A DNA stretch of 12,456 nt from NCBI GenBank assembly GCA_007117255.1, contig SKGU01000111.1, forward strand, positions 1 to 12,456, written 5' to 3'. Position numbers and translations under genes: made by a program. This stretch comes from Natronohydrobacter sp. (GTDB lineage Bacteria; Pseudomonadota; Alphaproteobacteria; Rhodobacterales; Rhodobacteraceae). Of this stretch, positions 7,372 through 12,456 are shown piece after piece. Numbering within the stretch: position 1 is the first letter of the stretch; each line of letters begins with the position of its first letter. Under the pieces are notes generated by a model that was given only the letters and a program-made list of their open reading frames with translations, was not told the DNA's origin and made no database searches.

Positions 7372-9417
7372 ATGCCTGACGCGAACGACATTTTATCGCG
7401 CGTCTTCGGTTTTTCGGTTTTTCGCCCCGGACAGGCAGAGATTGTGGATGCTGTTCTTGCCGGGCAGGATACGCTGGCGATCATGCCCACGGGGGGCGGA
7501 AAATCGCTGTGTTATCAACTGCCCGCGCTGTGCAGAGACGGGTTGACGGTGGTGATCTCGCCTTTGATCGCGCTGATGCGCGATCAGGTGCGCGGGTTAC
7601 AGGAACTGGGCGTGGCGGCGGGGGCGCTGACCTCTGGCAATACCGAGACTGAAACGGATGCGGTCTACCACGCCCTGGGGCGTGGTGAATTGAAGCTTCT
7701 CTATATCGCGCCGGAACGACTGGCCGGATCTGGCACAATCGATCTGTTGCGCCGCTCGAACTGTCGTCTGATCGCAGTCGATGAGGCGCATTGCGTCAGC
7801 CAGTGGGGCCATGATTTTCGCCCCGACTATCTGCGTCTTGGGGATCTGCGGCGCGCGCTGAATGTGCCCTTGGCAGCATTCACGGCCACGGCAGATGCAG
7901 AAACCCGTGCCGAGATCATCAAGCGCCTGTTTGACGGGGCCAGACCGCAGATTTTTCTGCGCGGGTTCGACCGGCCCAACATCCGGCTGAACTTCGCCGT
8001 CAAGGACAGCCCACGCAAACAGTTGATGACCTATGCAGACGCGCGCAAGGGTCAAGCCGGGATCATCTATTGCGCGACCCGCGCGCGCACGGAATCACTG
8101 GCGCAGGCACTGCGCGAGGCAGGCCATAACGCGCGCGCCTATCATGGCGGCATGGAAGCTCATGCGCGTCGCATGGTCGAAGAACTGTTCCAGCGCGAGG
8201 ATGATCTGATCGTGGTCGCCACGATTGCCTTTGGGATGGGGGTGGACAAGCCCGATATCCGCTGGGTGGCGCATGCCGATCTGCCAAAATCCGTTGAGGG
8301 GTATTATCAGGAAATCGGGCGCGCGGGTCGTGATGGGGCGCCCGCCGATACGCTGACGCTGTTCGGCCCTGACGATATTCGCCTGCGCCGGTCGCAAATT
8401 GACGAAAGCCCTGCGCCGCTTGAACGCAAGCAGGCCGATCATGCACGGCTGAATGCACTGCTGGGCCTGGCCGAAGCGACAGGCTGTCGGCGGCAGGTGC
8501 TGCTGTCCTATTTCGGCGAGGCGTCAGAGCCTTGCGGCAATTGCGATCTGTGCACCATGCCCGCGAAACTGTTCAACGCGACAACCCCGGTGCGCAAGGC
8601 GCTGTCTGCAATCCTGCGAACGGGCGAAAGTTTTGGGGCGGGCCATCTGATCGATATTCTGACCGGGAATTCCACAGCCAAGGTGGTGCAGCGCGGGCAT
8701 GATGCGCTTCCGACTTTTGCTGTGGGCCGCGATCTGAGCCGCGCCAAATGGCAGGCGGTGTTCCGGCAGATGATGGGGCGTGATCTGATCCGGCCGGACC
8801 CCGAACGCCACGGCGCATTTCGTATGACCGATGCGGCGCGCCCCATATTGCGCGGCGAGGCGGAAATCCATCTGCGCGAAGACAGCATCGCGCGCGCAAA
8901 GGACGGGCCAGTGGTCAAGGCGCTGGTATCAGACGAGGATGCACCGCTTCTGTCAGCGCTGAAGGCGAAACGGCGCGCACTGGCTGAAGAGGCGCGCGTG
9001 CCCGCTTATGTGATCTTCACCGACCGCACACTGATCGAGATGGCCGAGACCCGGCCCCTGGATATGGATGCAATGGCGCGGATTTCGGGTGTGGGCGCGA
9101 CCAAGCTGGCGCGCTATGGTGCGATGTTTGTCGAAGTGATCACCGGGGCGCCGCCGCAGACACAGCATCCGCAGCGCCGCAAGCTGGCAGGGCGCGATGC
9201 GGGCGAACTTTACGACGACTTGTTCGAGATGGCCCGCAGGCTGGAGCGGGGCGCGGATGGCACGGGCAAATTGCTGACGCTGTCCCCAGCAACGTTGCGC
9301 GCGATTTCCGAGACACGCCCCGCCAGCCTTGAGGCACTGTCGCGTATCAAGGGGATGGACGCCGCGCGGGTCGAACGCTTTGGTCAGGCAATCGTGCAGC
9401 AGGTGCAGGCGGAATGA
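7372..9417 (+). CDS. recQ: ATP-dependent DNA helicase RecQ with two HRDC-like repeats
   Basis: This 681-residue 3'-5' DNA helicase acts in recombination and replication-fork repair. Motif order: FRPGQ (18-22), Walker A PTGGGKS (39-45), DEAH (137-140), FTATAD (about 170-175), and motif VI QEIGRAGRDG (313-322). The zinc-site cysteines are C372, C388, C391 and C394. A winged-helix RQC region follows (about 400-505), then an HRDC domain (about 523-590). The last 70 residues (about 610-679) repeat the HRDC pattern TL....ETRP....A..RI.G. It is longer than E. coli RecQ (609 residues) by about that repeat. An in-frame ATG at 7348 would overlap yggT. The ATG at 7372 is preferred because GAGG (7366-7369) precedes it and it gives the usual N terminus, although the spacing is short. 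Confidence 0.95.
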   Translation: MPDANDILSRVFGFSVFRPGQAEIVDAVLAGQDTLAIMPTGGGKSLCYQLPALCRDGLTVVISPLIALMRDQVRGLQELGVAAGALTSGNTETETDAVYHALGRGELKLLYIAPERLAGSGTIDLLRRSNCRLIAVDEAHCVSQWGHDFRPDYLRLGDLRRALNVPLAAFTATADAETRAEIIKRLFDGARPQIFLRGFDRPNIRLNFAVKDSPRKQLMTYADARKGQAGIIYCATRARTESLAQALREAGHNARAYHGGMEAHARRMVEELFQREDDLIVVATIAFGMGVDKPDIRWVAHADLPKSVEGYYQEIGRAGRDGAPADTLTLFGPDDIRLRRSQIDESPAPLERKQADHARLNALLGLAEATGCRRQVLLSYFGEASEPCGNCDLCTMPAKLFNATTPVRKALSAILRTGESFGAGHLIDILTGNSTAKVVQRGHDALPTFAVGRDLSRAKWQAVFRQMMGRDLIRPDPERHGAFRMTDAARPILRGEAEIHLREDSIARAKDGPVVKALVSDEDAPLLSALKAKRRALAEEARVPAYVIFTDRTLIEMAETRPLDMDAMARISGVGATKLARYGAMFVEVITGAPPQTQHPQRRKLAGRDAGELYDDLFEMARRLERGADGTGKLLTLSPATLRAISETRPASLEALSRIKGMDAARVERFGQAIVQQVQAE

Positions 9418-9425
9418 GGTGTCAG

Positions 9426-9454
9426 GTAGGGTGCGTGCTCAGCACGCACCCTAC
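9426..9454. repeat. REP-like palindrome, copy 2
   Basis: This is a perfect palindrome of two 14-nt arms, GTAGGGTGCGTGCT (9426-9439) and AGCACGCACCCTAC (9441-9454), around a single C. It starts 9 bp past the recQ stop. It matches copy 1 at 46-74 apart from one arm base and the central base, and shares the preceding GTCAG. Sequence similarity ends after the right arm. No T-tract follows, so termination would be atypical, although the hairpin could stabilise the recQ mRNA 3' end. Confidence 0.8.
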
Positions 9455-9529
9455 AGCGTGACGTGACGAAAGCTCTTGACCTGCGCAGCTACGCGCCCCA
9501 ACCCCGACAGAACAACAGGAGGTTCGCGC

Positions 9530-10060
9530 ATGTATCCGTTTCTGCGTTTTGCCAAGGAAATGATCAAGTTCCGCAACGCCCCACCACTGGGGTTTTGTGA
9601 TACCCATGTGTCGCACCACCGCTGCTGGCCCTGGGATCTGGACCCGTGGATCGAGTTGAACAATGGCCGCACCCTGACGCTCTATGATCTGGGCCGGATA
9701 CCGATGGCGGCGCGGACGGGGCTGGCAGGTATCTTGCGCGCGAATAGCTGGGGCATCACAGTGGCAGGTAATACGACCCGGTACCGGCGGCGCATCAAGG
9801 CCTTTGAACGGTTCGAGTTGCGCTCGCGCTGTGTTGGTTGGGACGCAAGGTTCTTTTACGTCGAACAGGCCATGTGGAAAGGTACCGACTGCGCCAATCA
9901 CATCCTGATCCGGTCTGCCATTACGTCTGCCAATGGGATTGTTGCCCCTGAACATGTGTTGCAGGCAATGGGCGCAGATGTGCAAAGCCCGGATTTGCCG
10001 GATTGGGTCACGTTCTGGATCAGCGCAGATGCGAAACGGCCATGGCCGCCAAACATCTGA
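9530..10060 (+). CDS. Thioesterase family protein (Them6-like, hotdog fold)
   Basis: This 176-residue protein is of the acyl-CoA thioesterase (4HBT-like) type. The segment HHRCWPWDLDPWIELNNGR (about 29-47) corresponds to the hotdog-fold active-site region, with acidic residues D36, D38 and E42 followed by NNG. YDLGR (52-56) and NTTRYRRRI (81-89) are further features that I associate with this subfamily. The acyl substrate is unknown. The frame opens earlier at 9476, but AGGAGG at 9517-9522 with 7 nt spacing fixes the start at 9530, giving MYPFLRFAKEM. A long antisense frame covers this gene and is judged a shadow. It lies alone between the palindrome and the FNR-regulated peroxidase gene. Confidence 0.82.
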   Translation: MYPFLRFAKEMIKFRNAPPLGFCDTHVSHHRCWPWDLDPWIELNNGRTLTLYDLGRIPMAARTGLAGILRANSWGITVAGNTTRYRRRIKAFERFELRSRCVGWDARFFYVEQAMWKGTDCANHILIRSAITSANGIVAPEHVLQAMGADVQSPDLPDWVTFWISADAKRPWPPNI

Positions 10061-10111
10061 CCAAAACACAAAATATGTTTTCAAATTAGATATTTAGAAT
10101 TGTTCCAGATC

Positions 10112-10125
10112 TTGACTCAGATCAA
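10112..10125. promoter_or_regulatory. FNR-type (FnrL) binding site upstream of the peroxidase gene
   Basis: TTGACTCAGATCAA matches the FNR consensus TTGAT-N4-ATCAA in nine of ten fixed positions. Its centre at 10118.5 lies about 41 bp before a plausible start point, the position of a class II FNR activation site. Control of cytochrome c peroxidase genes by FNR homologues is established in several proteobacteria. Control here is inferred from the site. Confidence 0.75.
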
Positions 10126-10146
10126 GGTGGCAGGCTGTGGTTGCGG

Positions 10147-10152
10147 TAATCT
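10147..10152 (+). promoter_or_regulatory. Candidate -10 element of the FNR-dependent promoter
   Basis: TAATCT lies where a -10 hexamer would be expected if the FNR site is centred near -41.5, placing the start point near 10160. The hexamer alone is weak and the support comes from the spacing. A leader of about 70 nt would precede the peroxidase start. Confidence 0.4.
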
Positions 10153-10228
10153 TGGGGTCAGCGTGCGAACCCGCATGGTATTCGCCGTGCAAGCGTTGAC
10201 ACTTTTGACCCCACTGAAGGAGGCAACA

Positions 10229-11215
10229 ATGACCCCCAGACAACTGCATCGGCTTGGCGCGACGGCCATGGCACTGGTGCTGAGTGTCACGGCAGTTCAT
10301 GCCGACGATACCGCAGAGTATATGGATTTCTTCGAGCCTCTGCCCTACTTCCCACCGATTCCGGCAGATAACACGATCACGCAAGAAAAGATCGATCTTG
10401 GCAAGATGCTGTTCTTTGAACCGCGGATTTCGGCTTCTGGCGTCATTTCCTGCGCGACCTGTCACAACCCTGCACTGGGCTGGTCTGACCGTATTCCGCG
10501 CGCTGTGGGGCATGGTGGTCAGGTGGGCGAACGCAACACGCCAACTGTGCTGAATTCGGGCTTTCTTGGCGCGCAATTCTGGGACGGGCGCGAGCCCGAT
10601 CTGGAAGGGCAGGCTCTGGGTCCGATCGAGGCCGATATCGAGATGAACATGACACTCGCCGAAGCCATTGAGCGGCTGAAGGAATTCGAGATCTATCATG
10701 AGCATTTCGCAGCCGCTTTCCCGGATGATCCCGATCCGATCAACCAGGGCAATGTGGCGCTGGCAATTGCGACATTCGAGCGCACGCTGAACACGCCCAA
10801 TTCGCCGCTGGACCGTTTCCTTGCCGGTGACGTTCAGGCAATGACAGATCAGCAAGTCGAGGGGATGAAGCTCTTCGTGGATGCGGGCTGTGTGGCGTGC
10901 CACAATGGTCCGGCGCTGACTGACAGCAACTTCCATCGCTTCGAGCTTCCGGGTTCGACTGATGAAGGGCGTTTCCTTGTCACCGGTGATGAGGCCGACA
11001 TGTTCGCCTTCCGCACCCCGACGCTGCGCAATGTCGCTGTGACCTATCCGTATTTCAACAACGGCTCGGTCGACAACCTGACAGATGCGATTCAGCTGAT
11101 GGGCCAGCAGATGCTGGGGCAGGATTTCACTGAAGAAGAACTCAGTCAGCTTGTCGCCTTCATGGACGCGCTGACCGGCGAAATGCCACATATCGAAATC
11201 CCCGCACTGCCATAA
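10229..11215 (+). CDS. ccp: Di-heme cytochrome c peroxidase
   Basis: This 328-residue periplasmic enzyme reduces hydrogen peroxide to water with electrons from a small cytochrome c. A Sec signal peptide ends near VTAVHA (about residue 25). The two haem sites are CATCH (C75, C78, H79) and CVACH (C221, C224, H225). Family residues are present: H95 in GHGGQVGERNTPTVLNS (the loop haem ligand), W118 in FWDGR, Q128 and E138 in the peroxide site, and M291 as the likely ligand of the electron-accepting haem. The usual PYFH motif reads PYFN, with N277. Similar MauG-like proteins exist, but the lengths and residues fit the peroxidase. AAGGAGG at 10217-10223 with 5 nt spacing fixes the start, although the frame stays open upstream to 10100. 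An FNR-type site precedes it and a cytochrome c gene follows. Confidence 0.92.
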   Translation: MTPRQLHRLGATAMALVLSVTAVHADDTAEYMDFFEPLPYFPPIPADNTITQEKIDLGKMLFFEPRISASGVISCATCHNPALGWSDRIPRAVGHGGQVGERNTPTVLNSGFLGAQFWDGREPDLEGQALGPIEADIEMNMTLAEAIERLKEFEIYHEHFAAAFPDDPDPINQGNVALAIATFERTLNTPNSPLDRFLAGDVQAMTDQQVEGMKLFVDAGCVACHNGPALTDSNFHRFELPGSTDEGRFLVTGDEADMFAFRTPTLRNVAVTYPYFNNGSVDNLTDAIQLMGQQMLGQDFTEEELSQLVAFMDALTGEMPHIEIPALP

Positions 11216-11232
11216 GGGGAATTGCAGACCTT

Positions 11233-11264
11233 ATGCGCCGCCTGTGTTCTGACAGGCGGCGCAT
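11233..11264 (+). terminator. Hairpin after the peroxidase gene
   Basis: A perfect 13-bp stem (arms 11233-11245 and 11252-11264, left arm ATGCGCCGCCTGT) with a 6-nt loop lies 17 bp past the peroxidase stop. What follows is TGCATTTCGG, with only a short T-run, so termination may be incomplete or the hairpin may mainly protect the mRNA end. Confidence 0.6.
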
Positions 11265-11343
11265 TGCATTTCGGCTGTTTCGCAATCGTGATCGCTTTTG
11301 GCGTGCTGAACGAAACATCATATTCAATAGTCATTTTGTCGCC

Positions 11344-11371
11344 TTGCACATTTGGGACAAGACCTTATCTT
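11344..11371 (+). promoter_or_regulatory. Possible promoter of the cytochrome c gene
   Basis: TTGCAC (11344-11349) and TATCTT (11366-11371) are 16 bp apart, about 70 bp before the cytochrome start and downstream of the peroxidase hairpin. No FNR-type site is visible here, so the cytochrome could be expressed independently of the peroxidase. Confidence 0.35.
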
Positions 11372-11440
11372 CAATCGCTGGAAGAGGTGAGATTCGGCCG
11401 GTTTTGATGGACGGATGCCTCAGGGATATAGGAGTGAGTC

Positions 11441-11866
11441 ATGTCCAAACTGAAATCCTTCGCGATTGCAGCCCTGTGTGTTGCGCCCTTCGCGGCATCA
11501 GCCGAACCCACAGGTGATGCGGCGGCAGGTGAACAGAACTTCCGTCAATGCGCCAGCTGCCACGGCATTGTAGACCCGGATGGTACGGTCATTCAGCGCC
11601 TTGCGCCGACAGGTCCAAACCTGTGGGGCGTGTCTGGCCGTCAAGCCGGTGCCTATGAAGGCTACGCGCGTTTTTCCAGCGCGATTGTTGCTGCGGGTGA
11701 AGGTGGCCTTGTCTGGGACGAAGAAACCTTCGTGGCGTATGTCACCGACCCAAGCGGCTATCTGCGTGAAGTGACTGGCGATTCGCGTGCCCGGTCGAAC
11801 ATGAACCACCGCCTGCGTGGGTCAGCTGAAGACATCTATGCCTATCTGGCGCAGTTCGGCGAATAA
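11441..11866 (+). CDS. Periplasmic class I cytochrome c
   Basis: This is a 141-residue electron carrier. The signal peptide MSKLKSFAIAALCVAPFAASA is followed by a mature start near E22. The haem is bound by CASCH (C37, C40, H41). GPNLWGVSGRQAG (about 58-70) is typical of the class I cytochrome fold, and M121 in RSNMNHRLRG is the likely sixth ligand. The C-terminal helix ends YAYLAQFGE. GGAG at 11431-11434 with 6 nt spacing supports the start. Its place directly after the di-heme peroxidase makes it a candidate electron donor to that enzyme, although a hairpin and a possible separate promoter stand between them. The exact cytochrome subtype cannot be settled from sequence alone. Confidence 0.9.
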   Translation: MSKLKSFAIAALCVAPFAASAEPTGDAAAGEQNFRQCASCHGIVDPDGTVIQRLAPTGPNLWGVSGRQAGAYEGYARFSSAIVAAGEGGLVWDEETFVAYVTDPSGYLREVTGDSRARSNMNHRLRGSAEDIYAYLAQFGE

Positions 11867-11888
11867 GCGAGAGTTCTGGATAGAGACG

Positions 11889-11913
11889 AAGGGGGCCAAT
11901 CGGCCCCCTTTTT
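11889..11913. terminator. Strong intrinsic terminator between cytochrome c and folC
   Basis: A G/C stem (AAGGGGGCC paired with GGCCCCCTT) with the loop AATC runs into five T residues (11909-11913), 22 bp after the cytochrome stop. The A residues on the left side make a shorter U-run on the other strand, so it can also serve folC, whose stop is only 8 bp away. Confidence 0.88.
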
Positions 11914-11920
11914 CATGCCG

Positions 11921-12456
11921 TCAGCTATTCTCGCGCAAGATATTGCCAGCCAGATACAGTGACCCGCAGATCAGGATTTGGGCTTGCGGGTCTTGCGCGA
12001 TGATCTGGGAAATCGCGGTGTGTACGTTTTCCACCCCACTGGCGGAAATACCTGCCTGCTGTGCTGCGGCAGCCGTTGCCTCTGCGGTAAGAGTTGCGGC
12101 CTCACCGGGAATAGAGACCGCATAAAGATGCTGTGCCACATCGCGCAGCGGTCGCATGAAGCCCGCAACGTCCTTTGTGTTCAGCATTCCGCAGATCAAC
12201 CACAATTTGCCGACATTCATTTGCGCCAGGGTCGCGGCGATAGCCTCGCCCGCTGCCGGGTTGTGCCCGCCATCCAGCCAGAGGGTCGCTTGTGGCGCGG
12301 CATCGACCAATGGCCCCTGGCGCAAGCGCTGCATACGCGCGGGCCATGTGGCGCGGGTCATCGCGGCCTCTGCGCCATCCGCGCGCCCCAATACACGCAA
12401 GGCCGCCAGCGCCATACCGGCATTCTGCACCTGATGCGGCCCGGCCAGCGCGGGCA
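11921..12456 (-). CDS. folC: Bifunctional folylpolyglutamate synthase/dihydrofolate synthase, C-terminal part
   Basis: The gene is cut by the right edge of the window and the N-terminal ATP-binding half is missing. About 178 C-terminal residues are visible. They include GPHQVQNAGMALAALR (the helix entering the C-terminal domain), LDGGHNPAAG (a variant of the family DGAHNP motif), the segment LWLICGMLNTKDVAGFM and the end ILICGSLYLAGNILRENS. FolC adds glutamate to dihydropteroate and to folates in the cytoplasm. A GTG at 12430 lies inside the conserved helix and is not the start, because the frame remains open to the edge. It converges on the cytochrome c gene across a shared terminator. Confidence 0.92.
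   Translation of the reverse strand, partial: PALAGPHQVQNAGMALAALRVLGRADGAEAAMTRATWPARMQRLRQGPLVDAAPQATLWLDGGHNPAAGEAIAATLAQMNVGKLWLICGMLNTKDVAGFMRPLRDVAQHLYAVSIPGEAATLTAEATAAAAQQAGISASGVENVHTAISQIIAQDPQAQILICGSLYLAGNILRENS

Noticed and set aside
9422..10084. A 220-codon minus-strand frame covering the thioesterase gene
   Set aside because: It runs through the palindrome and its translation is unrecognisable, whereas the plus-strand frame has conserved hotdog motifs and AGGAGG.
10094..11191. A 365-codon open frame antisense to the peroxidase gene
   Set aside because: The opposite strand encodes a protein with a signal peptide, two CxxCH sites and a strong ribosome site. The antisense translation shows no recognisable domain, and long shadow frames are common in GC-rich DNA.

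Overview
This window looks like an ordinary chromosomal segment of an alphaproteobacterium, most likely of the Rhodobacterales (Rhodobacter/Roseobacter group). The evidence is family recognition and style only. Coding is GC-rich and tightly packed with ATGA start/stop overlaps. A methylmalonyl-CoA epimerase gene is coupled to a DUF1467 gene, an EI24-type membrane gene follows a small nitroreductase, and an FNR-type site precedes a cytochrome c peroxidase. No species can be named. No plasmid, phage, IS, CRISPR, tRNA or rRNA signature is visible.

Left part (1-3602). A 29-bp palindrome lies just past the 3' end of a minus-strand response regulator with an unrecognised C-terminal domain. Divergent from it, mce (methylmalonyl-CoA epimerase) and a DUF1467 membrane protein overlap by one base. 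They converge on, and overlap by 17 bp, a minus-strand three-gene operon: nitroreductase, EI24 membrane protein, second EI24 membrane protein. The three genes are joined by ATGA overlaps and the two membrane genes are tandem paralogues.

Middle part (3760-9417). A 737-residue soluble hybrid histidine kinase (coiled coil, PAS-like, HisKA, HATPase, degenerate receiver, canonical receiver) is followed by minus-strand yaaA (peroxide-stress protein family). Then, divergent from yaaA, come yggT and recQ. RecQ carries two HRDC-like repeats at its C terminus. The intergenic stretch 5974-6149 holds no gene or convincing signal that I can see.

Right part (9418-12456). A second copy of the palindrome follows recQ. 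Then come a Them6-like thioesterase gene, a di-heme cytochrome c peroxidase gene under a well-placed FNR-type site, and a small periplasmic class I cytochrome c. A strong terminator, probably acting in both directions, separates the cytochrome gene from the 3' part of folC, which runs in from the right edge on the minus strand.

How they fit together: the peroxidase and adjacent cytochrome c plausibly form a periplasmic peroxide-reducing pair switched on at low oxygen. yaaA is a second peroxide-related gene nearby, but nothing shows co-regulation. The other genes are housekeeping or signalling genes with no clear common pathway. I did not find a convincing undescribed multi-gene system. The most interesting points are the repeated palindrome, the orphan response-regulator domain, the EI24 gene pair and the variant residue in the peroxidase.
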